From Sandaracinus amylolyticus (GTDB lineage: Bacteria; Myxococcota_A; Polyangia; Polyangiales; Sandaracinaceae), in the NCBI RefSeq assembly GCF_021631985.1, contig NZ_CP070225.1, forward strand, positions 9,300,001-9,364,000: a DNA stretch of 64,000 nucleotides, in the 5' to 3' direction. Shown one piece after another: positions 1 to 8,118 of this stretch. The stretch's first letter is position 1; each line of letters begins with the position of its first letter. A program made the position numbers and the translations under genes. Below the pieces are notes generated by a model. The model searched no databases and was not told the origin of the DNA. It saw only the letters and a program-made list of their open reading frames with translations.

Positions 1-9
1 TGCGGCGCG

Positions 10-720
10 ATGCTCGATCGCCATCTGCGCCCGCTGCCGCCGATCCACGGCGCGGGCGCGCCGATGCCGCGCGCGCCCGAGGTCGTCGACGAGGCGGAGC
101 AGACCTGGGTCAGGCTCGACGCGAGCGAAGAGATCCCGACCGACCCGCGCGCGCAGCAGCACTTCGAGCAGCCCATGCATCCACGCATGGCGGAGCCCGC
201 GAGCCATGCATCCATGCATGACCCTCCGCAGCGCGGCTCGTTCGCCCCGCCGCCTCCGCCGGTCGCCGGTGCGTTCGCCGCGCCGCCTCCGAAGGACGCG
301 TTCGATCGCGACGCGCAGAAGCGACCGTGGTCGCGCGCGGTGGGCGATGGGGGCCCGCCGCACGGGCTCGATCTGCTCGTCCTGATCCTGGCGGGCCTCG
401 ACATCCTCTCGATCGGGCTCTGGGCTCGATCGAACGCGCCGATCGCCGGCTGCTACATGATCCCGCTCGGGGTCTCGCTGCTCATCGTCTACTTCTTCTG
501 GGCCGGGAAGAACTGGGCGCGCTTCCTCCTCATGACGGGGGCGCTGATGGAGCTCGTGATGGGCGGCATCGCGTTCGCGGTGGTGCGCCGCCACATGACC
601 GGGCCCGAGATGCTCTCGCTCGGGGCGCGCGTGGCGTTCGACGTGTACTTCCTCTGGTTCTGCGTGCGCCCCGACACCGTGTCGTACTTCGAGCGACGCT
701 CGGGGCGCCCCAAGCGATAG
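10..720 (+). CDS. Proline-rich N-terminus membrane protein (possibly 5'-partial)
   Basis: Hypothetical membrane protein of 236 residues from this ATG. The frame stays open to the left edge of the window, so the true start may lie outside it. The first ~100 residues are low-complexity and rich in Pro, Ala and His. From about residue 118 come three or four hydrophobic segments (around LDLLVLILAGLDILSIGLW, YMIPLGVSLLIVYFFWAG, LLMTGALMELVMGGIAF and VAFDVYFLWFCV). This looks like a cytoplasmic disordered tail on a small inner-membrane domain. I do not recognise the family. The next small secreted-protein gene follows within about 20 bp on the same strand. Confidence 0.65.
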   Translation: MLDRHLRPLPPIHGAGAPMPRAPEVVDEAEQTWVRLDASEEIPTDPRAQQHFEQPMHPRMAEPASHASMHDPPQRGSFAPPPPPVAGAFAAPPPKDAFDRDAQKRPWSRAVGDGGPPHGLDLLVLILAGLDILSIGLWARSNAPIAGCYMIPLGVSLLIVYFFWAGKNWARFLLMTGALMELVMGGIAFAVVRRHMTGPEMLSLGARVAFDVYFLWFCVRPDTVSYFERRSGRPKR

Positions 721-742
721 CCGCGTGCACCACCTCGTGCAT

Positions 743-982
743 ATGCATGCACGCAGATGGATGGCCGCGATCGCGGCGCTCGGCCTCACGCTCGGCATCG
801 GCACCGGCCTCGCGCTGCGCGCGAACGCGCAGACGCGCGCCTACCGCGAGTGCTACGCGCAGGCCCTCGTCTTCAACGACATCACCGCGACGTCGACGCC
901 GCAGACCACCACGCCGATCCCGATCGGCTGGACGATCGTCGGCGTGCACGGGCGTCCCGCCGCGGTCGTGCTCTGCCGCTGA
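743..982 (+). CDS. Small secreted hypothetical protein
   Basis: About 79 residues. The N-terminus is positively charged and followed by a hydrophobic stretch (MAAIAALGLTLGIGTGLAL) ending in an Ala-rich site (RANAQ), a plausible signal peptide. The mature part is short, with two Cys (ECYAQ and near the C-terminus VVLCR) and a Thr/Pro-rich middle. The start is uncertain: a GTG at 725 and an ATG at 761 are in frame, and none has a strong ribosome binding site. Family and function are unknown. Its position between two other short genes suggests co-transcription. Confidence 0.5.
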   Translation: MHARRWMAAIAALGLTLGIGTGLALRANAQTRAYRECYAQALVFNDITATSTPQTTTPIPIGWTIVGVHGRPAAVVLCR

Positions 983-1004
983 TCGGTGCCTATCTGCCGT
1001 GGCG

Positions 1005-1268
1005 ATGAGCACCCGCGACGTCACCACGCCGACCGAGCGCATCGATCTCCTGCTCGAGCAGGCGCGTCACTTCCTCGAGCTCGATCTCGTCGGTGAGGCG
1101 ATCGCGCGCACCCGTCACGCGCTCGCGCAGTGCGAGAAGGAGCTCGCCCACGCGAGCGATGCGGCGACGCGCCACGAGATCATCACGCGGCGAGAGATCG
1201 CGATCGACCTGCTGAACCGGCTCGGAGGCAAGCCGCTGCCGTCGGACGAGGAGCACGGTACGATCTGA
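1005..1268 (+). CDS. Small helical hypothetical protein
   Basis: An 87-residue soluble protein, acidic and rich in Leu, Ala, Arg and Glu, predicted almost all alpha-helical (LLLEQARHFLELDLVGEAIA, then a second helix with HALAQCEKEL). The pattern resembles a single TPR-like helical hairpin. There is no signal peptide or membrane segment. It lies 22 bp after the small secreted protein and 6 bp before the next secreted protein gene, so the cluster is probably one transcript. Function is not assignable. Confidence 0.6.
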   Translation: MSTRDVTTPTERIDLLLEQARHFLELDLVGEAIARTRHALAQCEKELAHASDAATRHEIITRREIAIDLLNRLGGKPLPSDEEHGTI

Positions 1269-1274
1269 TCGTCG

Positions 1275-2198
1275 ATGCTCCGCTCTCTCGTCCGTGCGCT
1301 TCCATTCCTCGTCGCGCTGCTCCTGATGCAGGCGAGCGCGCGCGCCCAGCTCGAGGGCGCGGTGCACCTGCGCACCGGGTTCATCCCCGACCCCGCGGTG
1401 CTCGAAGGACGCGCGACCGCGACGCGCCCCGCGAGCGAGCTCGCGTCCGCGTGCACCGGCTTCGTCGGCACCTCGCCGAGCCACGTGCTCGCGCTCGACA
1501 CGCGCTTCGGGTACCTGCGCCTCTTCGCGACCGCCGACGTCGATCTCGTCCTCGCGGTGCGCACCGCGCGCGGCGAGTGGCTGTGCAGCGACGATCGCTT
1601 CGGGCCGCATCCTGCGGTCGAGGGCATCTTCACGTCGGGGCGCGTCGAGGTGTGGATCGGCGGCAAGACCCTCGGCACGAGCGGCGACTACCAGCTCCGG
1701 ATCACCGAGACCCGAAGCGTGAGGCCCGGCATCGGCGAGGCTTCGACGTGGGACGAGGGCGAGGCGCTCGCGCGCGATCTCGGACTCGACGTCGAAGCGA
1801 CCGAGGGCACCCACGAAGGCATCCGGCTGCAGCGCGGGTTCCTCCCCGATCCGCGCACGATCGCGGGCGCCGCCGGTGGGCCCATCGACGCGACCTCGCT
1901 CGGTGGGACGTGCCGCGGGCACATCTCCGCGCGGCCCACGCACGCGATCACGCTGCGCAGCGACTTCGACTTCCTGCAGCTCTGGGTCGACGCCGAGGGC
2001 GATCGCGAAGAGGAGCTCACGCTGATCGTGCTGACGCCGCAGGGGCGCTTCCTGTGCGACGTGGGGACGCGCGAGGTGCCCGACGTCGCCGAGGCCGCGT
2101 GGCCCGAGGGGCTCTATCGCGTCTGGGTCGGCACGCTCGAGGAGGACGTCACCGAGCCGCACCGGCTGGGGATCTCGGAGATCCGCCGAGTGCGCTGA
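1275..2198 (+). CDS. Secreted protein with two tandem homologous domains
   Basis: 307 residues. The N-terminal signal peptide (LVRALPFLVALLLMQASARAQ) suggests export. The mature protein is an internal duplication: each half begins with a GF(I/L)PDP motif (about residues 35 and 187), has a conserved Cys in a C-x-G-(F/H) context, then a Thr/Leu-rich beta segment, a second Cys after a WLC or FLC motif, and a final VWIGG or VWVGT strand. The two halves resemble the beta-sandwich of PPC-type (pre-peptidase C-terminal) domains, but this is only a fold-level guess. The paired Cys probably form one disulfide per domain. No catalytic motif is visible. Confidence 0.7.
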   Translation: MLRSLVRALPFLVALLLMQASARAQLEGAVHLRTGFIPDPAVLEGRATATRPASELASACTGFVGTSPSHVLALDTRFGYLRLFATADVDLVLAVRTARGEWLCSDDRFGPHPAVEGIFTSGRVEVWIGGKTLGTSGDYQLRITETRSVRPGIGEASTWDEGEALARDLGLDVEATEGTHEGIRLQRGFLPDPRTIAGAAGGPIDATSLGGTCRGHISARPTHAITLRSDFDFLQLWVDAEGDREEELTLIVLTPQGRFLCDVGTREVPDVAEAAWPEGLYRVWVGTLEEDVTEPHRLGISEIRRVR

Positions 2199-2322
2199 GG
2201 GCGCACGCGCTCGCCACCTCGCCGGGGCGGCGAGGCTCGAGGCGAGCCGTCGAGAGGAGAAGAAGCGGGAAACCGTCGGGCCCGCGCGATCCATCCGCGC
2301 CGCGCGATGCGCGGCGTGCGGG

Positions 2323-2586
2323 TCACTTCGCGCGGTAGACGATCATCCCGTGGGTGAGGTCGTAGGGGCTCAGCGCGACCGTCACGCGATCGCCGAGGAT
2401 CACGCGGATGCGGTACTTGCGCATGCGGCCGCAGAGCTGAGCGCGCACGACCGCGCCTGCGTCCGTCTTCACCTCGAACTGACCACCGGCGTAGACGTTC
2501 GAGATCACGCCGTCGAGCTTGACGTGATCGTCACGCTCGTTGTCTTCCTCGTAGAACGCGTCTTCGTTTCTCCGTCGCCTTGCCAC
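2323..2586 (-). CDS. infA: Translation initiation factor IF-1
   Basis: The C-terminal ~69 residues match the OB fold of IF-1: LDGVISNVYAGGQFEV, then LCGRMRKYRIRVILGDRV, then the diagnostic VALSPYDLTHGMIVYR. IF-1 binds the ribosomal A site during initiation. Normal length is about 72 residues; here a GTG at 2586 gives 87, adding a basic/acidic stretch (ARRRRNEDAFYEEDNERDD). GTG is chosen because a GAAGGA box lies 5 nt upstream; an ATG at 2610 is in frame but has no such site. Divergence in the middle (GGQFEVKTDAGAVVRAQ) suggests a secondary or lineage-specific IF-1. Confidence 0.85.
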   Translation of the reverse strand: MARRRRNEDAFYEEDNERDDHVKLDGVISNVYAGGQFEVKTDAGAVVRAQLCGRMRKYRIRVILGDRVTVALSPYDLTHGMIVYRAK

Positions 2587-2709
2587 GCATGTCCTTCGGA
2601 GCGCGGACACGGGGCTCCGCGTGCAGGGCGCGCGCGGCCGGTCCGGCTCAGGGCGGCGTATATAGTGAAGTACGGCGTGGGTGGCAACGGCACGCGCCTT
2701 GATAGCGCG

Positions 2710-3453
2710 TCAACGCCCCAGCGCTGCCACGAGGGCTGCGGGATCGTCGGTGATGAGCCCGTCGATCCCCGCGGCGGCGAGGGCGAGGGCGCGATCGGGC
2801 GCGTTGACCGTCCACGCGTTCACGAAGCGCCCGCGCGCGTGCCAGCGCGTGATCGCGCCCGGCGTGCAGAGCGAGTGATGAGGATGCAGCCCGTCGGAGG
2901 GAGTGACGCGGCGGAGGACGGCGCCGCGCACCTCCCCGGTGTGCTGGGCGTCGAAGAGGAACGCGAGCGGGACGCGCGCGCGGAGGGCGCGGAGCGCGAC
3001 GAGGATCTCGGGGCGGAACGAGGAGACGAAGATGCGCTCGCGCTCGTTGGGCCTGCGCCGCGCGAAGAGGCTCGCGACCGCGCGCGCGAGGGCGAGCCGG
3101 TCGGGCACGTCTCCCTTGAGCTCGACGTTGACGAGCGCGCCGCGCGCGAGGGTGAGATCGAGTGTGTCGTCGAGCGTCGGGAAAGTGTCGCCCCCCGTGT
3201 CGATCGTGCGGAGGGTCGCGGCATCGAGATCGGCGACGCGCTCGGGGCGCTTCGCGACGCGCTGCAGATCGGGATCGTGCGCGACCATCACGATGCCGTC
3301 GCGGCTGAGGCGCACGTCGAGCTCGATCCCGTCGGCGCCCTCGTCGAGCGCGAGCGCGAACGCGCGCAGGGTGTTCTCGGGCGCGCGCCTCGACGCGCCT
3401 CGATGGCCGTAGACGAAGGGTCGATTCCCGCGGGCGCGCAGCCGTGTGATCAC
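2710..3453 (-). CDS. Glycerophosphodiester phosphodiesterase family protein
   Basis: 247 residues, normal for cytoplasmic GDPD enzymes, which hydrolyse glycerophosphodiesters to glycerol-3-phosphate and an alcohol. The active-site motifs are all present: GHRGASRRAPENTL near residue 16 (catalytic His, Arg and the PENT Glu), GIELDVRLSRDG (metal-binding Glu and Asp), VAHDPDLQR (second His), VELKG, and the C-terminal NAWTVN and GLITDDP strands of the TIM barrel. There is no signal peptide. It is the last gene of the minus-strand operon, 17 bp after the TPR gene. Confidence 0.9.
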   Translation of the reverse strand: MITRLRARGNRPFVYGHRGASRRAPENTLRAFALALDEGADGIELDVRLSRDGIVMVAHDPDLQRVAKRPERVADLDAATLRTIDTGGDTFPTLDDTLDLTLARGALVNVELKGDVPDRLALARAVASLFARRRPNERERIFVSSFRPEILVALRALRARVPLAFLFDAQHTGEVRGAVLRRVTPSDGLHPHHSLCTPGAITRWHARGRFVNAWTVNAPDRALALAAAGIDGLITDDPAALVAALGR

Positions 3454-3470
3454 GCGCGGAGGTTAGCCGA

Positions 3471-4403
3471 CTAGTAATCGTCGCGGAGGTGGACGGTCTC
3501 GAGCTCCTTGTCGAGCATGCGGCGGAACACACCCGGGCCGATCCAGGTATAGGCGCAGACCGCGAGCCACACGTACTGCAGCAGCGACGCGGCGGCCTCG
3601 AGATCGAGGTCCTCGAGCACCAGGCGCGCGATGCGGTACGTGATGAACGTCCCGAGCATCAGCGCGACCGAGCGTCCGTCGCCGAGCTCGCTCGTGAAGC
3701 TCGCCCAGCGCCACCACAGGCCGAGCCACACGCTCTCGCGCGCCTTGATCTGCGCGAGCAGGCTCAGCGCCTGCACATCGGTCGCGTCGTTGCGCAGCGC
3801 CCAGATCGCGTGCTCGCGCGCGCCCGCGACGTCGCCCTTCTTGAGGAGCACCAGCCCCATCGCGACCAGCGCGCTCGATGCGCCGGGGTGCTCCTCGAGC
3901 GCCTCGCGCGCGTGTCGCTCGGCGGCCGCGAGATCGCCCGCGTCGGCCTCGATGCGCGCCAGATCGGCGAGCGTCTCGGGATCGGTGGGGTCGAGGACCA
4001 GCGCCTTCTCGAGCCACCCGCGCGCCTCGTCGCGGCGGCCGCGCAGCGTGGCGAGCGTGGAGAGCGCGACGTGCGAGGGCACGTCGGCGGGCTCGATCGC
4101 GAGCGCTGCATCGAGGTGCCGCTGCGCGTCGTCGAGCCGGCGCATGCCGATCAGCACGACGCCGAGCACGCGGTGCGCCTGCGCGCTCTCGGGCGCGAGC
4201 GCGAGGCCGCTCTCGGCCTCGTGCAGCGCGGCGTGGATGCGGCGCTGCTCGTAGAGCGCGAGCGCGAGCATCAGGTGCGCGTCGGCGTGATCGGGATCGC
4301 TCCCCAGCACGTCCTTCAGCGCCTCGACCGCGCCGCCCCAGTGACGCTGCGCGATGAAGCGCCGCGCGAGCTCGAGCTTCCGATCCGCGAACGACTCGCT
4401 CAC
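3471..4403 (-). CDS. TPR-repeat protein with C-terminal membrane segments
   Basis: 310 residues. It opens with SESFADRKLELARRFIAQ and carries about six tetratricopeptide repeats up to residue ~220 (DPDHADAHLMLALALYE, APESAQAHRVLGVVLIG, EPADVPSHVALSTLATL, DPTDPETLADLARIEAD and HPGASSALVAMGLVLLK). The last ~80 residues hold two hydrophobic stretches (LMLGTFITYRIARLVL and LLQYVWLAVCAYTWIG), so the repeats are probably membrane-anchored. The GTG start at 4403 overlaps the upstream stop in a GTGA tetranucleotide, indicating translational coupling. It probably scaffolds a complex with its operon partners. Confidence 0.8.
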   Translation of the reverse strand: MSESFADRKLELARRFIAQRHWGGAVEALKDVLGSDPDHADAHLMLALALYEQRRIHAALHEAESGLALAPESAQAHRVLGVVLIGMRRLDDAQRHLDAALAIEPADVPSHVALSTLATLRGRRDEARGWLEKALVLDPTDPETLADLARIEADAGDLAAAERHAREALEEHPGASSALVAMGLVLLKKGDVAGAREHAIWALRNDATDVQALSLLAQIKARESVWLGLWWRWASFTSELGDGRSVALMLGTFITYRIARLVLEDLDLEAAASLLQYVWLAVCAYTWIGPGVFRRMLDKELETVHLRDDY

Positions 4404-4858
4404 GAGAGCACCAGCAGCAAGAAGAGCGGGAGCTCGGGGAGGATCGTCGCGCGGAGGATCGCGCCCGCGATCACCAGCGCGAGCCCGCTGCGCGCTCGGT
4501 GGCCGAAGTGCTCGAAGAGCCCGAACGTTCGCTCCTGCAGCGTGTGCAGCCAGTACGCGACGCCGAGCTTGAGCGCGAGCATCACCAGCACGACGTAACG
4601 CGCCGCCGCGCCCGCGGCCTCGGCGCCCAGCATCGCCATCACCAGCGCGGTCACCACCACCGAGCCGATCGCGGCGATCGCGACCCAGCGCTGCTCCTGC
4701 TTGCGTGTCGCGCTGCCCATCGCGATCGAGTTCACGATGAACCAAGGCCACGCGAGCCACGCGCCCGCGAGCATCTGTGCGAGCAGTGGCCAGAACGGTC
4801 GCACCGCGAAGCGCGCGAGCCCGCTCGCGCTCGGCTCGTCGACGATCCGATAGCTCAT
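4400..4858 (-). CDS. Hypothetical four-helix inner-membrane protein
   Basis: 152 residues with about four predicted membrane helices (WPLLAQMLAGAWLAWPWFIV, WVAIAAIGSVVVTALVMAML, ARYVVLVMLALKLGVAYWL and LALVIAGAILRATILPELPL). The loop between the third and fourth helices is amphipathic and His/Phe-rich (LQERTFGLFEHFGHR). No family is recognised. It sits 3 bp after the AAA+ ATPase stop and overlaps the TPR gene by 4 bp, so it is translated as part of this operon and may be the membrane partner of the ATPase. Confidence 0.7.
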   Translation of the reverse strand: MSYRIVDEPSASGLARFAVRPFWPLLAQMLAGAWLAWPWFIVNSIAMGSATRKQEQRWVAIAAIGSVVVTALVMAMLGAEAAGAAARYVVLVMLALKLGVAYWLHTLQERTFGLFEHFGHRARSGLALVIAGAILRATILPELPLFLLLVLS

Positions 4859-4861
4859 CGT

Positions 4862-6205
4862 TCAACCCTTCCCGTGTCGATCGAGGAACGCGAGGACCTC
4901 GTCGTACTGCCCGGCCTCGTTCGCGTAGCGCGCGTAGTTGCGCGCCGTCGTCAGCCACTCGCTCGTCGTCGCGCGGGTCTCGCCGAGCGCGCGCACCAGG
5001 TGCGCCTGGCTGATCGGCACTTCCGCGCCGCGCTCGAGCGACTCCTCGATCGCCGCGTCGGTCGCGTTCTCGACGAGGTGACCGAGATCGGCGCCCGAGA
5101 GCCCGCTGGTGCGCGCCGCGATCGCGGCCACGTCGATCGCTCCGTCGGTCGGCTTGTCGCGCAGCAGGACCTCGAGGATCGACGCGCGCGCCGCGCGATC
5201 GGGCGGCGGCACGAAGAGCACACGATCGAAGCGACCGGGACGGCGGAACGCGGGATCGATCGCCCACGGCACGTTGGTCGCGCCGAGCACGAGCACGCCG
5301 CCGTTGTTCTGCGCGAAGCCGTCCATCTCCGCGAGGAACTGACTGACGATCTTCGACGCGTGCATCTCGCGGCTGTACTGGCGCTTGCCCGCGAGCGCCT
5401 CGAGCTCGTCGAAGAAGAGCACCGCAGGCGTGCTGCTGCGCGCCTTCTCGAAGATCGCGTGGAGCTTCCGCTCCGACTCCCCGATGTACATGTCGAGAAT
5501 GTCGGAGATCGCGACGTCGAAGAACGTGGCGTCGCACTCGCCGGCGGTGGCGCGCGCGAGCAGCGTCTTGCCGCAGCCCGGCGGACCGTAGAGCAGGATC
5601 CCGCCGCCCACGCGCTTCTTGAAGCGCTGGAAGATCGTCGGCTTCTGGAAGGGCAGGATGATCTTCTTCTCGATCTGCCGCTTCACCTCGTCGTGGCCGC
5701 CGACGTCGCGCAGCGTGACCTTCTCGCGCGCGGGCTGGAGCATGCGGACGACCTCGGCGTCGTCGGTCGCGTCGTTCGCGATGACGCGTAGCTTCGGACC
5801 ACCAGGCCGCGCGACCTCGCGCACTTTCGCCTCGAGCGCGCTCGCGAGCTCTTTGTCCTCGAGCGTCGGGTTCGCAGCGATCGCGGAGCGATACGCGGCG
5901 AGCGCCTCGTCGCGGCGATCGAGCGCGAGCAGCGCGCGGGCGCGGCGGAGGGTGACCTCGGGGCGATCGCCGGTCGCGAACGCGAGCGCGCGCGTCGGGT
6001 TCTCGGCGCGCAGGTAGACGTCGATCGCCGTGACGCGCTGCGCGGGCTCGAGCGCCGCCTGGGGATCGACGACGTCGAGGTGGCGCGCGGCGCGGCGCGC
6101 CTCGCCGGCGGCGAGCAGTGTCTCGACGACGATCGCGCGCAACGCGAGGTTGTCTGGGGATGCAGAGAGCGCCTTCTCGAGCGCGTCCAGCTGGGCGGTG
6201 CTCAC
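4862..6205 (-). CDS. AAA+ ATPase with N-terminal TPR-like region
   Basis: 447 residues from a GTG start. Residues 1-125 are helical and TPR-like. The AAA+ module follows: Walker A GPPGCGKT (207-214), Walker B VLFFDELEAL (262-271), sensor 1 (VLGATN) and the second-region motif RRPGRFDR with the arginine finger. The C-terminal lid domain is present (SGLSGADLGHLVENATDAAI). The sequence is closest in style to FtsH/Cdc48-type ATPases but lacks a protease domain and membrane anchor of its own. An ATP-driven unfoldase or remodeller, acting with the downstream membrane and TPR proteins, is the likely role. Start choice is approximate: no strong ribosome binding site precedes it. Confidence 0.85.
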   Translation of the reverse strand: MSTAQLDALEKALSASPDNLALRAIVVETLLAAGEARRAARHLDVVDPQAALEPAQRVTAIDVYLRAENPTRALAFATGDRPEVTLRRARALLALDRRDEALAAYRSAIAANPTLEDKELASALEAKVREVARPGGPKLRVIANDATDDAEVVRMLQPAREKVTLRDVGGHDEVKRQIEKKIILPFQKPTIFQRFKKRVGGGILLYGPPGCGKTLLARATAGECDATFFDVAISDILDMYIGESERKLHAIFEKARSSTPAVLFFDELEALAGKRQYSREMHASKIVSQFLAEMDGFAQNNGGVLVLGATNVPWAIDPAFRRPGRFDRVLFVPPPDRAARASILEVLLRDKPTDGAIDVAAIAARTSGLSGADLGHLVENATDAAIEESLERGAEVPISQAHLVRALGETRATTSEWLTTARNYARYANEAGQYDEVLAFLDRHGKG

Positions 6206-6405
6206 GGGCGACGAAGGTAGCACCCGCGTGTCGCCGCGCGGCGCCTCGCACGCCCGGACTCCATCCCCATCGCGCCCCACGCGGCGCGAGCGCGATCGCG
6301 TCGAGCGGAGAAGCGCCGCGCCATCCGAGGTCACACGCACGGTCGCTGCAACGCGGCGCCGGCTGGCCCCGCGCTGCGCGCGCCGGGGCGGAAGGAGCAT
6401 CCGTC

Positions 6406-8064
6406 GTGGCGATCAACCTGTTGAACGAAGTGACGTCGGTGATCGGGACCGACACGCTAGCCGGCCTCGGGGGAGCGGTGGGCGAGAGCCCGGACGTGGT
6501 CCGGCGCGGCGCACACGCCGGCATCCCCGCCATCCTCGGCGGGCTGACGACGATGGGCGACACGCCGGGCGGCGCGTCACGCGTGCTCGCGCTCGTGCGC
6601 TCGAACCAGTACGACTCGCCGGACGCGCTCCCGCGGATCGCGTCGTCGTTCGGCCGTGGAGGCGTCACCGGCGAGCCGCTCGCGCGCGAGGGGTCGGGGA
6701 TCCTCGGATCGATCTTCGGAACGCGCACCGACGAGGTCGCAGGAGCGCTCGCCGGACGCTCGGGCATGAGCGGGCGATCGATGGGTGGCCTGCTCGCGAT
6801 GCTCGCGCCGCTCGTGATGGGCGTGCTCGGCAAGACGGTTCGCGAGCAGCGGCTCGACGCGAACGGGCTCTCGTCGCTGCTCGGCCAGCAGCGCTCGTAC
6901 CTCGGTGGGCTGGTGCCCGACGAGGTCTCGCGCACGTACGCGGTGTCCGGCCCGCAGGTGTACGAACGCCCCGTGGCGGGGCCGGTCGCGACGGAGACCG
7001 TGCGCACGCAGCGCGTCGTCACCGAGGAGCCGCACCGGAAGCGGCCCACCTGGCTGGTGCCGCTGCTCGTGCTCGGCGCGCTGCTGCTCGGGCTCTTCTT
7101 CCTGTTCCGCGGGCGCGGCGAGGAGCGGCGCGCCGCGATGGCGCCGGTGCCCGTCGAGCGCGAGGCGCGCGTCGCGGAGCGCGAGCCCCCGGCGAAGCCC
7201 GAGCCGGCCGAGACGGCGACGCCGACGCCCCCGCCCGCGCGCGAGCCCGCGGGCAAGCCCGAGGCGACGCCCGCACCGCTGGTCGCGCCGACCCCCGAGA
7301 CCGAGCAGCCCGCGCCCGAGGGTGAGCCCGCGATGGAGCCGCAGGGACAGCAGCAGCAGGCGACGGTCGGAGGCGCGCCGGCGGGCATGGCTCCGCAGGA
7401 ACGAGCCGCGGCGGATCAGGCCGCGATGGAGGAGCAGGCCGCGGCGGACCAGGCCGCGATGGAGCAGGACCAGGCGGCCGCCGATCAGGCCGCGATGGAG
7501 CAGGACGCGGCGGAGCAGGCCGCGATGGAGGAGCAGGCCGCGGCGGATCAGGCCGCGATGGAGCAGGACCAGTTCGCGGCGGATCAGGCCGCGATGGAGG
7601 AGGAGCAGGCTGCGGCCGAGCCGACGCAGCCCGCGCCGAGCGAGGAGACGCTCGTCGAGGCGCCGCGCGGCGGGCTCGACGCGTTCGCCTCGGCGTTCGA
7701 CGAGGCCTCCGGCGAGCAGCTCCCCGCGCGCTACACGATCGACGGGCTCGACTTCTCGACGTCGGAGGCGGACCTGCCCTCCGACACCGAGGCGATCGAC
7801 CGGATCGCCGAGATGCTCGAGGCGAATCCGTCCGCGCGCGTGCGCGTCGAGGGACACACCGACTCGACGGGCGATCCCGGGTTCAACGACGCGCTGTCCC
7901 AGATGCGCGCGGTCTCGGTCCGCGACGCGCTGGTCGAGCGCGGCATCGCCCGGGATCGCATCGAGGCCCAGGGCTACGGCGCGTCGCGACCGATCGCGTC
8001 GAACGACACGGAGGAGGGTCGGCAGGAGAACCGTCGCAGCGAGATCGTGCTGCTCTCGCGCTGA
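6406..8064 (+). CDS. DUF937 domain - TM - repeat linker - OmpA fusion protein
   Basis: 552 residues. The GTG start has GGAAGGAG 8 nt upstream. Residues 1-170 resemble the DUF937 (YidB-like) fold: a helical Gly/Ala-rich domain with AHAGIPAILGGLTTMG and LLAMLAPLVMGVLGK. A single membrane helix lies near 214-232 (LVPLLVLGALLLGLFFLF). It is followed by a Pro/Glu linker and an unusual acidic repeat of AADQAAMEQ-type units (about 334-404). Residues ~440-552 are an OmpA/MotB-like peptidoglycan-binding domain with VRVEGHTDSTGD and a C-terminal NRRSEIVLL. It probably links the inner membrane to the cell wall. Confidence 0.85.
   Translation: MAINLLNEVTSVIGTDTLAGLGGAVGESPDVVRRGAHAGIPAILGGLTTMGDTPGGASRVLALVRSNQYDSPDALPRIASSFGRGGVTGEPLAREGSGILGSIFGTRTDEVAGALAGRSGMSGRSMGGLLAMLAPLVMGVLGKTVREQRLDANGLSSLLGQQRSYLGGLVPDEVSRTYAVSGPQVYERPVAGPVATETVRTQRVVTEEPHRKRPTWLVPLLVLGALLLGLFFLFRGRGEERRAAMAPVPVEREARVAEREPPAKPEPAETATPTPPPAREPAGKPEATPAPLVAPTPETEQPAPEGEPAMEPQGQQQQATVGGAPAGMAPQERAAADQAAMEEQAAADQAAMEQDQAAADQAAMEQDAAEQAAMEEQAAADQAAMEQDQFAADQAAMEEEQAAAEPTQPAPSEETLVEAPRGGLDAFASAFDEASGEQLPARYTIDGLDFSTSEADLPSDTEAIDRIAEMLEANPSARVRVEGHTDSTGDPGFNDALSQMRAVSVRDALVERGIARDRIEAQGYGASRPIASNDTEEGRQENRRSEIVLLSR
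7405..7617 (+). repeat. Imperfect coding repeat encoding AADQAAMEQ/E units
   Basis: Short in-frame repeat inside the DUF937-OmpA gene. About six or seven units of roughly 27-33 bp encode (A)ADQAAMEQ or AADQAAMEEQ, with occasional deletions (EQDAAEQAAMEEQ). The encoded segment is strongly helical and acidic and would act as a rigid spacer between the membrane helix and the OmpA domain. Near-identity of units at the DNA level suggests recent expansion by slippage. Confidence 0.85.
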
Positions 8065-8118
8065 CGCGAAGGAGAGAGGCACGCCACCGAAGGACATCGA
8101 ACAGGAGGAGAAGTCATC

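Noticed and set aside
3471-7388. A single 1305-residue minus-strand protein
   Set aside because: Only the C-terminal part is real (TPR gene from 4403). Upstream sequence in this frame is a shadow of the AAA+ and DUF937 genes.
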